The translations under genes and the position numbers were made by a program. Shown in pieces: positions 41,959-50,257 of a stretch of 64,000 nucleotides of DNA. The notes beneath the pieces were generated by a model that searched no databases, was not told where the DNA came from, and saw only the letters and a list, made by a program, of their open reading frames with translations. Source of the stretch: an uncultured Oscillospiraceae bacterium (GTDB taxonomy: Bacteria > Bacillota > Clostridia > Oscillospirales > Ruminococcaceae). Location of the stretch: positions 1-64,000 of the forward strand of contig UQDG01000003.1 of the NCBI GenBank assembly GCA_900539695.1. The letters run 5' to 3'. Position 1 is the first letter of the stretch; every line of letters begins with the position of its first letter.

Positions 41959-43224
41959 ATGAATTCATTCACTTCGGCAGTTAAATCGATTGCCAAAAAG
42001 TACAACGATACCAGCTTGATCCTGCGTATCGCCATCGGCCTTGTCATCGGCGCTGTGCTGGCGCTGCTCTGCCCGGGTGCCACCTGGCTGGAGGAACTCG
42101 GCAATCTGTTCGTCGGTGCCTTGAAAGGCGTTGCCCCTGTACTGGTCTTCGTCATTGTCACCAGTGCACTGGCCCAGGGGTCGTCCAAGCTGGACCGCCG
42201 TTTCGGCACAGTCGTGTGGCTTTACATGCTGACCACCTTTATCGCCGCCACCCTGTCGGTCATCACTAGCATGCTGTTCCCACAGAATCTCGTTCTGGCC
42301 GAGGCCGCCACGGCTGACGTTATCCCCCAGGGTCTGGGCGACGTCCTACACACCCTGCTGGCCAACATCGTGTCCAACCCGCTCAGTGCCATTATGAACG
42401 GCAACTACATTGGCATCCTGATGTGGGCCTGCCTGTTTGGTTTGGCCATGAAGAGCATCGCCACGGACGGCACCAAAAAGTTCTTGTCAGATACTTCGGA
42501 CGCCGTTTCGCAAATCGTGCGCTGGGTCATCAACCTGGCACCGTTCGGCATCATGGGCCTGGTTTTCACCAATGTGGCCAGCAACGGCCTGTCCATCTTT
42601 ACGCAGTATGGCCGCCTGTTGCTGTTGCTGGTGGGTACCATGCTGCTGATGGCTCTGGTCATCAACCCGCTGATCATTTTCATTTATCTGCACTGCAACC
42701 CGTATCCACTGGTTTTCCGCTGCCTGCGCGAGTCCGGCCTGACGGCTTTCTTCACGCGCAGCTCAGCTGCCAACATCCCCGTCAACATGGCCCTGTGCGA
42801 GAAGCTGGGCCTGGATAAGGACGTCTACTCCGTTTCTATCCCGCTGGGCGCTACCATTAACATGGACGGCGCCGCCATCACCATTACCATTATGACGCTG
42901 GCCGCCGCCAACACGCTGGGCATGCGGGTTTCCGTGCCTGCCGCTGTCCTGCTTTCCATCATGTCTGCTCTGGGCGCCTGCGGTGCTTCTGGCGTGGCCG
43001 GTGGTTCGCTGTTGTTGATTCCTATGGCTTGCTCGCTGTTCGGCATCTCCAATGACATTGCCATGCAGGTCGTTGGCGTTGGCTTCATCATCGGCGTCAT
43101 TCAGGATTCCGTCGAGACGGCCCTGAACTCTGCCGGTGATGTTGAGTTTGCTGCCACCGCTGAGTATTATCAGTGGCGCAAGACCGGCCGTCCGCTGCCG
43201 GATTTTCTGGTTGGTAAAAAGTAA
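41959..43224 (+). CDS. sstT: Sodium:dicarboxylate symporter family, serine/threonine transporter SstT-like
   Basis: This 421-residue DAACS-family symporter imports an amino acid with sodium and most resembles SstT. It has about eight helices and the two hairpin re-entrant loops: the SSAANIPVNMALCEKLGL segment near residue 275 and the NMDGAAITITIM ion/substrate motif near 305. The start is the ATG at 41959, with a purine-rich AGAGGA upstream; the earlier in-frame Met gives a non-homologous extension. The gene is bracketed by two identical, inverted tRNA-Leu genes (142-bp inverted repeat), a layout that could allow inversion. A terminator follows. Confidence 0.9.
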   Translation: MNSFTSAVKSIAKKYNDTSLILRIAIGLVIGAVLALLCPGATWLEELGNLFVGALKGVAPVLVFVIVTSALAQGSSKLDRRFGTVVWLYMLTTFIAATLSVITSMLFPQNLVLAEAATADVIPQGLGDVLHTLLANIVSNPLSAIMNGNYIGILMWACLFGLAMKSIATDGTKKFLSDTSDAVSQIVRWVINLAPFGIMGLVFTNVASNGLSIFTQYGRLLLLLVGTMLLMALVINPLIIFIYLHCNPYPLVFRCLRESGLTAFFTRSSAANIPVNMALCEKLGLDKDVYSVSIPLGATINMDGAAITITIMTLAAANTLGMRVSVPAAVLLSIMSALGACGASGVAGGSLLLIPMACSLFGISNDIAMQVVGVGFIIGVIQDSVETALNSAGDVEFAATAEYYQWRKTGRPLPDFLVGKK

Positions 43225-43233
43225 GATTCGCTG

Positions 43234-43264
43234 AAAACCGCAGGGAAAAGCCCCTGCGGTTTTG
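43234..43264 (+). terminator. sstT terminator
   Basis: An 11-bp stem (aaaccgcaggg / ccctgcggttt) with a 6-nt loop follows sstT by about 10 bp. Confidence 0.85.
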
Positions 43265-43311
43265 GTTTGCAGCTTTTTTTGGAAAAAATCGGATTTTTTC
43301 TAAAAAAGCGC

Positions 43312-43340
43312 TTGACATTCCGATATGTGTCCGCTATAAT
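43312..43340 (+). promoter_or_regulatory. Promoter of tRNA-Leu copy 2
   Basis: TTGACA (43312-43317), 17 bp and TATAAT (43335-43340) lie upstream of the second tRNA-Leu. The -10 belongs to the inverted repeat; the -35 lies inside the sstT-bearing segment. Confidence 0.85.
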
Positions 43341-43465
43341 AATATGCGTCGCCCGGGCAACGGGCACAACAGAATATGCGGATGTGGCGGAACTGGCAGA
43401 CGCGCTAGATTCAGGTTCTAGTTCCCTTAAAAGAGTGTGGGTTCAAATCCCTTCATCCGCACCAA
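43324..43465 (+). repeat. 142-bp inverted repeat, right copy (tRNA-Leu and leader)
   Basis: Mate of 41492-41633 in opposite orientation. All bases match over 142 bp by direct reading. Divergence begins immediately outside: the spacer on the inner side and the terminator loops on the outer side differ. Confidence 0.9.
43378..43464 (+). tRNA. tRNA-Leu (anticodon CAG), copy 2
   Basis: Identical to the copy at 41493-41579, with encoded CCA, a long variable arm and anticodon CAG. It is followed by a 20-bp-stem terminator whose first bases overlap the CCA end. Confidence 0.95.
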
Positions 43466-43504
43466 CAAGAAAGCCCCGAACTTAGGTTCGGGGCTTTCTT
43501 GTTG
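43463..43504 (+). terminator. Terminator of tRNA-Leu copy 2
   Basis: A long perfect stem (ccaacaagaaagccccgaac with its complement, TTAG loop) ends at gttggc. It begins within the encoded CCA. Confidence 0.85.
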
Positions 43505-43650
43505 GCTTTGCGGTGAAGAGGATTTGAACAGCACGGCCGTCCGCAGGCGGCAAACAAAGCCCCAGTGGGGCTTTGCTTAGTACGCAGGAAAATCCCATAT
43601 CTGCATCAAAGCTTCATGCTTCGGCTTAGAGCCTTTTGTTTTTGTTTTCC
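43505..43650. other. Intergenic stretch between tRNA-Leu and DUF975 gene
   Basis: About 145 bp without an ORF. It contains a second hairpin (aaagcccc / ggggcttt near 43555-43573). The segment near 43513 (gaagaggatttgaac) faintly resembles a tRNA T arm, but no tRNA can be folded. Confidence 0.4.
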
Positions 43651-43678
43651 TTGCTTTTACCGTGATATTTGCTATAAT
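43651..43678 (+). promoter_or_regulatory. Promoter of the DUF975 gene
   Basis: TTGCTT (43651-43656), 16 bp and TATAAT (43673-43678) precede a GGAGGT ribosome site and the ATG at 43709. Confidence 0.7.
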
Positions 43679-43708
43679 GAAAGGTAAATACATGGAGGTA
43701 CAAAACTT

Positions 43709-44479
43709 ATGTGGACATGTTCTTTATTAAAGACAAACGCTAAGCAGGCGCTACGAGGCCGCTACTGGCGATGTTTCTGGATCTGCCTGGTGCTGGGGCT
43801 CGTCGGTGTTGGCGGCAGCAGCGCCTCAACGGGCGGTTCCCGCTATACGATGGACACCGTCACGGGCAGCGACACGGCCTATGACCGGGTGGTGGACTAC
43901 CTGGACCGCCTGCCGTATCAGGCGCTTATGGCGGTGATGATCGTTGCCGTGCTGGCGGTGCTGGCTTCCCTGCTGTGGTCGATTTTTGTGGCGGCTCCGC
44001 TGGAAGTTGGCCGTGACCGTTACTTTATGGAGAGCCGCCAGGCACTTTCCCCTGCTGCTACGGTGACAAGCGTATTCCGCACGCCGTACATGAACGTGGT
44101 CAAGGTACAGTTCTTGAAGAATCTGAAAATTTTTGTAGGCACGCTTCTTTTTGTGGTTCCCGGTATTTATTGGGATTATTGCTACGCGCTGGTCCCCTAT
44201 CTACTGGCAGAAAACCCCTACATGACGACCACCCGCGCAATGCAGTTGAGCAAAGACATTATGGACGGTGAAAAGTTCCACTACTTTGTGCTTGGCCTTT
44301 CGTTTGCCGGCTGGATTCTGCTTTGTATGTTCACGTTGGGCATTGGCTATTTCTTCCTGGAGCCGTACAGGCAGGCCACCGACGCCGAGTTTTACGCCGC
44401 TATGCGCAGCAAGGCATTGGCGCAGGGCCTTACCACCACCGAGGAACTGGGCGGCTTTGTACGCCACGAATCCTATTGA
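43709..44479 (+). CDS. DUF975 family membrane protein
   Basis: This 256-residue protein has the DUF975 layout: an N-terminal KTNAKQALRGRYWRCFWICLVLGL block and about five hydrophobic segments. DUF975 proteins are integral membrane proteins of Firmicutes with no established function. They often begin with a short amphipathic (KxxAKxxLKG) helix like this one. The ATG at 43709 has a GGAGGT site. The gene is followed by a terminator shared with the convergent antiporter gene. Confidence 0.82.
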   Translation: MWTCSLLKTNAKQALRGRYWRCFWICLVLGLVGVGGSSASTGGSRYTMDTVTGSDTAYDRVVDYLDRLPYQALMAVMIVAVLAVLASLLWSIFVAAPLEVGRDRYFMESRQALSPAATVTSVFRTPYMNVVKVQFLKNLKIFVGTLLFVVPGIYWDYCYALVPYLLAENPYMTTTRAMQLSKDIMDGEKFHYFVLGLSFAGWILLCMFTLGIGYFFLEPYRQATDAEFYAAMRSKALAQGLTTTEELGGFVRHESY

Positions 44480-44488
44480 TGAAAAAAA

Positions 44489-44525
44489 ATCAGCCGTTCC
44501 CTGCTGTGGGAACGGCTGATTTTTT
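44489..44525. terminator. Bidirectional terminator between DUF975 and antiporter genes
   Basis: A 13-bp perfect stem (atcagccgttccc / gggaacggctgat) with A-run and T-run flanks separates two convergent genes. Confidence 0.9.
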
Positions 44526-44530
44526 AGACG

Positions 44531-45748
44531 TTACGCTTTTTCAGCTTTCAACTGGCTCGGATGCGGAACCGGCGGATACTTGTGGAAGAGCAGTTTCAGC
44601 GCAATGGGGGTTGCGACGGAAGAAACAACAATCAGCAGGATGACGGCGGTAAAGTAGACCGAATCTACCATGCCGACCGCCAGGCCCTTCTGGGCGACGA
44701 TCAGGGCGACCTCACCGCGGGTCATCATGCCAATGCCGACCTTGAGCGAGTCGGGCCAGTTGAAGCCGCAGATCTTGGCAGCACAGCCGCAGCCGATAAT
44801 CTTTGTCAGCAGGGCAACGATGACGAAGAAAACGCAGAACAGCAGAATCTCCGGGGTCAGGCCGCTGACGTCGGTTTTCAGGCCGATGCTGGCGAAGAAC
44901 ACAGGGGCGAAGATAACATAGTTGCTGATGTCGATGCGGCGCTCAACGTAGGCGGCATCGTCCATGGCGCACAGCACAATGCCGGCAATGTAGGCACCGG
45001 TGATGTCGGCAATACCAAAGTACTGCTCGGCAATATAGGCCATGGCAAAGCAGAAAGCGATACTGACAACGGTGATGCGCTGGGTGTGGGGGTTGCGTTT
45101 GTCCAGCCATTTCATGGCATGGTGAATGACCACACCGACACCGATAGAAACCAGGAAGAACAACACCGTGTTGATGAGCACAGTGCCCAGGCCTGTACCG
45201 GTACCGGAGCTGGCGCCGATGACGCAGGTCAGCACGACGATACCGATGACGTCATCGATAACGGCAGCACTGACGATCGTGGTACCAAGGAAGCCTTTCA
45301 ACTGCCCCAACTCCTGCAGGGTGGCCACCGTGATGGAAACGCTGGTGGCGGTCATGATCGTGCCGATGAAGAGTGCGCGGTAGAACTCTGGGCTGCCGAT
45401 CTCCCCCAGGCCAAAGAAGGCACCATATAGCAGCGTGCCGCCTACCAGCGGTACAAACACGCCGATGCAAGCGACCAGCGTAGCGATGGGGCCTGCACGC
45501 AGCAGCTCTTTCAGGTTGGTGCCAAGGCCGGTGGAGAACATCAACAGCACAACGCCAATCTCGGCAAAGACCGAGATTGTGTCGCTGATCTGCACGAGGT
45601 TCAGCAGGCAGGGACCGATGAGCAGACCGGCGAGAATTTCACCGACGACCTGGGGCGCCTTACATTTACGGGCGACCAGACCGCAAAATTTAGCACTTAA
45701 AATAATAATGGCCAAGTTGCGAAATATGGAATACACGAGAAAATACAT
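44531..45748 (-). CDS. CPA2-family cation:proton antiporter
   Basis: This 405-residue transporter has about twelve transmembrane segments and the Na+/H+ exchanger (CPA2/KefB-type) fold. Visible motifs are PQVVGEILAGLLIGP near the start, the ion site SAAVIDDVIGIVVL (two adjacent Asp) near residue 140, and MMTRGEVALIVAQKGLAVG near the C-terminus. It lacks a TrkA-N regulatory domain. The start is uncertain: the ATG at 45748 is adjacent to AAAGGGG with no spacer, so a GTG a few codons later could be used. Likely role is Na+/H+ or K+/H+ exchange. Confidence 0.88.
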   Translation of the reverse strand: MYFLVYSIFRNLAIIILSAKFCGLVARKCKAPQVVGEILAGLLIGPCLLNLVQISDTISVFAEIGVVLLMFSTGLGTNLKELLRAGPIATLVACIGVFVPLVGGTLLYGAFFGLGEIGSPEFYRALFIGTIMTATSVSITVATLQELGQLKGFLGTTIVSAAVIDDVIGIVVLTCVIGASSGTGTGLGTVLINTVLFFLVSIGVGVVIHHAMKWLDKRNPHTQRITVVSIAFCFAMAYIAEQYFGIADITGAYIAGIVLCAMDDAAYVERRIDISNYVIFAPVFFASIGLKTDVSGLTPEILLFCVFFVIVALLTKIIGCGCAAKICGFNWPDSLKVGIGMMTRGEVALIVAQKGLAVGMVDSVYFTAVILLIVVSSVATPIALKLLFHKYPPVPHPSQLKAEKA

Positions 45749-45858
45749 CCCCTTTAACTTATTCTCAATATGTTTTATCACGAACGAATGTGTTTTGCAA
45801 GTGCAAAACTTGCGATTTTTTAAATTTGTACTTTTTTGAAAAAAATTGTAAAAAAGCC

Positions 45859-45887
45859 TTGACATTTATCCTCTGAACTGATATTAT
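45859..45887 (+). promoter_or_regulatory. tRNA-Ser promoter
   Basis: TTGACA (45859-45864), 17 bp and TATTAT (45882-45887) precede the tRNA by about 35 nt. Confidence 0.8.
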
Positions 45888-45922
45888 ATTAAAGCGCTCT
45901 TGAGAGACGCGCAACTGAATAT

Positions 45923-46014
45923 GGAAAGATGGCTGAGCTGGTCTAAGGCGCACGACTGGAAATCGTGTAGGGCCCCTAAAGCCCTCAAGGGTTCGAATCC
46001 CTTTCTTTCCGCCA
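45923..46014 (+). tRNA. tRNA-Ser (anticodon GGA)
   Basis: A 92-nt class II tRNA with encoded CCA. The acceptor is GGAAAGA/TCTTTCC, the anticodon stem CACGA/TCGTG with loop CTGGAAA (GGA), and a long variable arm follows. The T arm contains GGTTCGAATCC. Confidence 0.95.
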
Positions 46015-46019
46015 TAAAG

Positions 46020-46054
46020 AACGCTGATAGTGTTATGCTGTCAGCGTTTTTTAT
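46020..46054 (+). terminator. tRNA-Ser terminator
   Basis: An 11-bp stem (aacgctgatag / ctgtcagcgtt, allowing G-U) with a T run follows the tRNA by 5 bp. Confidence 0.8.
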
Positions 46055-46072
46055 TTGTCGTGGGAGGGTTTT

Positions 46073-46615
46073 ATGATGAAAAGAGGAATTGTTATCGCGT
46101 TTCCGGGAATACGGTATACCTGCCGTCAGCAGTTGATGCAGGATTGTTTGGCGTTTTATACGGCGCGCGGGTACGAGACACTGTGCCTGGATTTCGCCGG
46201 TGTGCCTTTTGACGGCACGGCCGATATGGGCCGCGCAGCGGAGCTGGCTCTGCCGTCGATTCTGGGGCGGCTTTCCGGCGTTCGTTTTGCAGACTATACC
46301 GATGTGGTCTTCCTTGCAAAAAGCCTGGGGACGCTCTGCGCGGTGCATACGGCGAAGGTGCTGGGGCTGCGGCCGCGGTTCTTTCTGCTGACGCCGCTGG
46401 AGGAAACTTTGCGGGAACTGCCGCAGGGTGCTGATGTGTTCGGCGCGGTGGTGGGCACCAAGGATGCCCACTTGGCGGCGGACCAGCTTGAGCAGTTCTG
46501 CAAGGCACGGGCTATCCCCTGCCTGATCGTGCCGGATGCCGGACACCGGCTGCAGTTTGAAGATGCCGACAAAACGCAGGCAGTAAACCGCAGCATCACG
46601 GCCATGCTGCGCTGA
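46073..46615 (+). CDS. Small alpha/beta-hydrolase
   Basis: This 180-residue alpha/beta-hydrolase has a nucleophile elbow as LAKSLGT near residue 85 and a late His in PDAGHRLQFED near 160, with an Asp likely in GTKDAH. It is compact, lacks a cap domain and has no signal peptide. The ATG at 46073 has a GGGAGGG site; a second Met follows directly. It lies just after tRNA-Ser, so read-through is limited by the terminator. Substrate unknown. Confidence 0.8.
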   Translation: MMKRGIVIAFPGIRYTCRQQLMQDCLAFYTARGYETLCLDFAGVPFDGTADMGRAAELALPSILGRLSGVRFADYTDVVFLAKSLGTLCAVHTAKVLGLRPRFFLLTPLEETLRELPQGADVFGAVVGTKDAHLAADQLEQFCKARAIPCLIVPDAGHRLQFEDADKTQAVNRSITAMLR

Positions 46616-46644
46616 GAAACGGAACAAAATAGAAAAAGTGCAAT

Positions 46645-46693
46645 AAAAAAGAGCCTGAACGATTGCTTTACACAAGCTGTTCAGGCTCTTTGA
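46645..46693. terminator. Bidirectional terminator between hydrolase and rnr
   Basis: A 12-bp stem (aagagcctgaac / gttcaggctctt) with an 18-nt loop and A- and T-rich flanks lies between two convergent genes. Confidence 0.8.
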
Positions 46694-46721
46694 GATTATT
46701 GAGCTTTTATAATAAGGAAAA

Positions 46722-48905
46722 TCACTCGACCATATACTCAAAGTCGATACGGCCCAGGGCAACATCTGCGGCGGCCACGCGGACCTTCATTGAGGTGCCC
46801 AGCATCCAGGTGCGGCCGGTCAGCGGGTCGACCATGCTGACGCCGTCCACGACCTGCGGCTCACCCTTGCAAAGCTCGGCGGCGGGGACAAAGCCCTCAA
46901 CGGTGTTCTCCAGCTCCACAAAGACGCCGCGCGGCGTGATGCCGGCCACGGTACCCATATAGACCTCGCCCAGGTGGTTGTGCATATATTCGGCTTTGTA
47001 CAGGTCCTCGACGTCGCGCTCGATGCGGACGGCGGTGACTTCCTGCTTGCTGGATTGCTCGCTGGCGCGGGCGGCAAAGTCGGTGAAGTCCTTGGTTATC
47101 TGGGCGTTGTTGGCGCCCAGCAGCATCTCGCTGAGGATGCGATGGATGGCCAGATCAGGATAACGGCGGATGGGGCTGGTAAAGTGGGCGTAGTCCGCCA
47201 GCACCAGGCCGTAGTGGCCCAAGGGCTGCGGGGCGTAACGGGCCTTCTGCATGCTGCGCAGGATGCCGGTGTGTACGGGGGTCTGGATGGGCTGACCGCG
47301 GGTCTCGTCCAGCAGGGCAGCCAGTTCCAGCTGCGTGGGGATGGGGTTCTTGAATTTGGCGTTCAGGCCGCAGGCCAGCAGCGTGGCAGACAGCTTTTCC
47401 ATCTTCTCGGCATCGGGGGCTTCGTGCACACGGTAGACAAAGGGCACCTTGTTGGTGCGGCCTGCGTTGGCGGCGCACTGGTTAGCCAGCAGCATGAACT
47501 CCTCAATCATGCACTCAGAAGTTCCGCGGCCGCGCTTGACGATGTCCACGCAGCGGCCGTTTTCATCGATGATGAGCTTGGCTTCGTCGGACTCGATCTC
47601 CATGCCGCCGCGCTGCTTGCGCAGCACCAGGCGCTTGCGGTACAGCTCGTCCATGATGGGCAGCTGCTCCAGTACCTCGGCGTACTTCTCTTTCAGGGCG
47701 TTCAGCATCTCCGGATCGATCGGTTCGGCGGCCTCGTCGGCTTCAACAGGTTTGGTAGTTTCAGCGGCCATGGATTCCAGCAGGGCGTTGATCTCTTTGT
47801 ACACGCCCTTGACGCGGCTGCGGATGACGGACTTGACGAAGTTGTAGCCTAGGATGTTGCCCTGCTCGTCCAGGCGCATCAGGCAGGAGAAGGCAAAGCG
47901 GTCCTCCTGCGGATTCAGCGAGCAGATGCCGTTGGACAGCTGGGTGGGCAGCATGGGGATGACCTTGTCGGCGTAGTAAATGCTGGTGGCACGCTCGTAG
48001 GCCTCGTTGTCCAGCGCAGAGCCGGGGCGGACGTAATGGCTGACGTCTGCAATGTGGACGCCCAGCTCATAGCCGCCGTTTTCCAGCTTTTGCAGGCTGA
48101 TGGCGTCGTCGATGTCCTTCGTCTCGGCAGAGTCGATGGTGAAGATGGGGATGGCGCGCAGGTCCATGCGGTGGGCGGCTTCGGCCTGGTCGATGGTGGC
48201 GTTGTCGTAGGCACGGGCTTCCTCCAGGACCTCCGGCGGGAACTCCAGGCGGACGTTGCGGCCATACAGGATGGCCTTGGCGCACTCGGAGGCGTAGTCG
48301 GAGGAACCGAACTTCTCGACGACAGCAGCGCGGTGGGCGTTATGACGCTCGCCGCGGTGGGTAATCAGGAAGCCGACCTTATCACCCAGGTGCACGCCCT
48401 CGCTGCCCTGCTTGGCCAGCAGGAACTTGACATCGCGGCAGCCGTCGGGCTCGACGGCCAGACGGCCATCCTCGGACAGGCAGACAGTGCCGGCAAAGCG
48501 GTTGTTAGGCACGGTGACTTCCAGAACTTCGCCCTCAGAGGAACCTTCCACGCGGGGATGGTCGAACAGCTTGACGAGAATCTTATCGTTGGGCATGGCA
48601 CCGTGCAGGGCGCGGCCGGGGATGAAAATGTCGCCCTCGCCGTCATCACGGCTGGCAAAGCCGAAGCGGGCGGCCAGCTTGACCAGCGTGCAAGGAATGC
48701 TGCCGCCGGGAGCGGTGGGGTTCTCGTAGGTGGCAAAACCGGGCACGTAGGTGCCGTTTTTCATGGCCAGTTCACCGGTGGCGACCATGGCGGAGACAGA
48801 GGTGCGCAGGCGGGAATTATCCACCTGCAGGTTGTTCTGCAGCTCGCGCAGCGTCATGGGGCGGCGCTTGACGGCGGCAAGGATATTTTTTTGTAAGGGT
48901 GTCAT
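46722..48905 (-). CDS. rnr: RNase R, 3'-5' exoribonuclease
   Basis: RNase R is a processive 3'-5' exonuclease that degrades structured RNA and, with SmpB-tmRNA, non-stop messages. The 727 residues have an N-terminal winged-helix (MTPLQKNILAAVKRRPMTLRELQ), two cold-shock domains, an RNB catalytic domain with the Asp-rich SAETKDIDDAISL metal site near residue 265 and a C-terminal S1 domain (GEVYMGTVAGITPRGVFVELENTVEGFV). No ribosome-unrelated insertions are seen. A terminator precedes it, so it is separated from secG. Confidence 0.96.
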   Translation of the reverse strand: MTPLQKNILAAVKRRPMTLRELQNNLQVDNSRLRTSVSAMVATGELAMKNGTYVPGFATYENPTAPGGSIPCTLVKLAARFGFASRDDGEGDIFIPGRALHGAMPNDKILVKLFDHPRVEGSSEGEVLEVTVPNNRFAGTVCLSEDGRLAVEPDGCRDVKFLLAKQGSEGVHLGDKVGFLITHRGERHNAHRAAVVEKFGSSDYASECAKAILYGRNVRLEFPPEVLEEARAYDNATIDQAEAAHRMDLRAIPIFTIDSAETKDIDDAISLQKLENGGYELGVHIADVSHYVRPGSALDNEAYERATSIYYADKVIPMLPTQLSNGICSLNPQEDRFAFSCLMRLDEQGNILGYNFVKSVIRSRVKGVYKEINALLESMAAETTKPVEADEAAEPIDPEMLNALKEKYAEVLEQLPIMDELYRKRLVLRKQRGGMEIESDEAKLIIDENGRCVDIVKRGRGTSECMIEEFMLLANQCAANAGRTNKVPFVYRVHEAPDAEKMEKLSATLLACGLNAKFKNPIPTQLELAALLDETRGQPIQTPVHTGILRSMQKARYAPQPLGHYGLVLADYAHFTSPIRRYPDLAIHRILSEMLLGANNAQITKDFTDFAARASEQSSKQEVTAVRIERDVEDLYKAEYMHNHLGEVYMGTVAGITPRGVFVELENTVEGFVPAAELCKGEPQVVDGVSMVDPLTGRTWMLGTSMKVRVAAADVALGRIDFEYMVE

Positions 48906-48984
48906 AGTTACTCCTTTGATTTACGTCGCCCTGTCGTCCGGCAGGGCCCTTCCTGTTTGGGCACAAATGCCCCGAAACTTTCCC

Positions 48985-49040
48985 ATAAAAAACGGCCCGC
49001 CTTACACCACCAATGTGCGCAGGAGCGGACCGGTTTTTAT
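48985..49040 (-). terminator. secG terminator
   Basis: On the minus strand ccggtccgc pairs with gcgggccg across a 22-nt loop, followed by a T run. This sits just after the secG stop and before rnr. Confidence 0.6.
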
Positions 49041-49056
49041 TGCATTGTAAACTGCC

Positions 49057-49302
49057 TTACAGACGTGCGCTGAGAACGCAAGCGACCAGCGTGACGACAA
49101 AGAAAATGATGCCGCAGATCTTGGTCAGCTTAGCCAGCTTTGCATCGACGCCACGCTCACGGCCAGCAGCCATAGCGGTGTTATCACCCATGATGGCGGC
49201 AGACAGGCCCTGGCCCTTCTGCTCCTGTGCAAGGGTAAAAACGATGATCAGAAGCGAAACGGCGATCAGAACAACGCCGAGAGCAATCTCATACCAGTTC
49301 AT
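49057..49302 (-). CDS. secG: SecG, preprotein translocase subunit
   Basis: SecG is the small membrane subunit of SecYEG that assists SecA-driven export. The 81 residues have two transmembrane segments (about 5-25 and 60-80) linked by the conserved QEQKGQGLSAAIMG loop. I start at the ATG at 49302 after AGGAGTG. A promoter (TTGCGT-17-TATACT) lies at 49337-49365. It precedes rnr, the usual secG-rnr order in Firmicutes. Confidence 0.95.
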   Translation of the reverse strand: MNWYEIALGVVLIAVSLLIIVFTLAQEQKGQGLSAAIMGDNTAMAAGRERGVDAKLAKLTKICGIIFFVVTLVACVLSARL

Positions 49303-49336
49303 AGTTAGCACTCCTTTGAAATCTCATGCGAGTTTA

Positions 49337-49365
49337 AGTATAGCATAGTTGTCTCGCTGACGCAA
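49337..49365 (-). promoter_or_regulatory. secG promoter
   Basis: On the minus strand TTGCGT (49360-49365), 17 bp and TATACT (49337-49342) lie about 35 bp before the secG ATG. Confidence 0.75.
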
Positions 49366-49400
49366 GTGTTTTTTGAAAAAAAGACTACACAACAAAAGGA

Positions 49401-49430
49401 AACCCCGCCCTTGAGGGAGGGGCGGGGTTT
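49401..49430 (-). terminator. Strong GC hairpin downstream of the membrane-anchored protein gene
   Basis: A 10-bp perfect stem (aaccccgccc / gggcggggtt) with a 9-nt loop is followed on the minus strand by a T-rich stretch (tccttttgttg). It could terminate the gene at 49646-50257. It also sits immediately before the short ORF at 49452. Confidence 0.55.
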
Positions 49431-49451
49431 AAGAAAGGAGGAGAAGAACAC

Positions 49452-49505
49452 ATGAAAAATGTGGTAAAGTTATTTAACTTGGGGTGTTATCTAACTTGCA
49501 ACTAA
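49452..49505 (+). CDS. Putative 17-residue peptide MKNVVKLFNLGCYLTCN
   Basis: A 17-codon ORF follows a near-perfect ribosome site (AAAGGAGG, 11 bases before the ATG) and a stable hairpin. It is not conserved to my knowledge and no downstream ORF would use it as a leader. It has two cysteines (GCYLTC) and is basic at the start. A weak stem (ttgtaacc / ggttacaa) and a T-rich run follow at 49508-49560. Whether it is translated or simply a chance arrangement cannot be decided. Confidence 0.35.
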   Translation: MKNVVKLFNLGCYLTCN

Positions 49506-49645
49506 ATTGTAACCTTTTTGTCACCGAATGTCAATAGGGTTACAAGCATTTTTTGTAATTTTTTTGTCATTTTTCAAAATGTTCACATTTGAGGCTGTGT
49601 CGTGCAGATCCGTGGGGGAAAATGGCATGGTACGGCCCGCAGAGG

Positions 49646-50257
49646 TCACTCCCCCGTCAATTCGCTGTACTCGCGGCTGGGGGCATCACCCCAGCCTGTT
49701 TTTCCGCTGGCGACGGCGATGTCTTCCCAGTAGCGATAGGCGTAGATGTTCAAAATTTGGGCCTCCTGCCGAGACCAGCCGCCGTAGGCGTCCTTTTCGC
49801 AGCGCTCGTATACATACAGACCGCAGCTGCCGTTGGCGGACTCGCGGTCATACTGCAAAATTTCCACGGCGTCCTCGGTGTCGTTTACGATGTAATAGCC
49901 GTCCCCCTTTGCGGTCAGTCCGTACTCGAGGGTGTTGGAAGTAGCTTTGAGATAGGTGTTATAAATGGTCTTATATCCCGAGCCGATGTAGTCTTTGGAG
50001 AATAGCTCGCCGTTCTCTTCTGGTGCGGTGGTTTCGGCAGGTTCTTCCGGTGTGGTGGTTTCGGCGGTCGACTCGGTGGGCGTTGGTGCGGGGGTATGGG
50101 CGGGTTCCTCAGCGATGGGAGATTCTGCCGGGGTGGGGGTTGGTTCTGGGGTGGTATCGGTTTTAGAGGTACGTATGACCGTTAACAGCACGAAGAAACC
50201 GAAAAGAACTGCGGCAGCAAGAATAATCTGCCAAAGGGGACGGTTTGGCTCATTCAT
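49646..50257 (-). CDS. Uncharacterised membrane-anchored protein with Pro/Thr/Glu-rich stalk
   Basis: This 203-residue protein has an N-terminal transmembrane helix (LWQIILAAAVLFGFFVLLTVI), a 55-residue Pro/Thr/Glu/Ala-rich stalk and a C-terminal globular domain of about 115 residues rich in Tyr and acidic residues (GDGYYIVNDTEDAVEILQYD and CEKDAYGGWSRQ). I do not recognise the domain. It is probably an extracellular sensor or wall-linked protein. The ATG at 50257 follows GAGGTG at a good distance. It stands alone on the minus strand. Confidence 0.7.
   Translation of the reverse strand: MNEPNRPLWQIILAAAVLFGFFVLLTVIRTSKTDTTPEPTPTPAESPIAEEPAHTPAPTPTESTAETTTPEEPAETTAPEENGELFSKDYIGSGYKTIYNTYLKATSNTLEYGLTAKGDGYYIVNDTEDAVEILQYDRESANGSCGLYVYERCEKDAYGGWSRQEAQILNIYAYRYWEDIAVASGKTGWGDAPSREYSELTGE

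Noticed and set aside
43513..43560. Possible tRNA remnant after tRNA-Leu copy 2
   Set aside because: Only a T-arm-like string is visible; no acceptor or anticodon arms can be formed.
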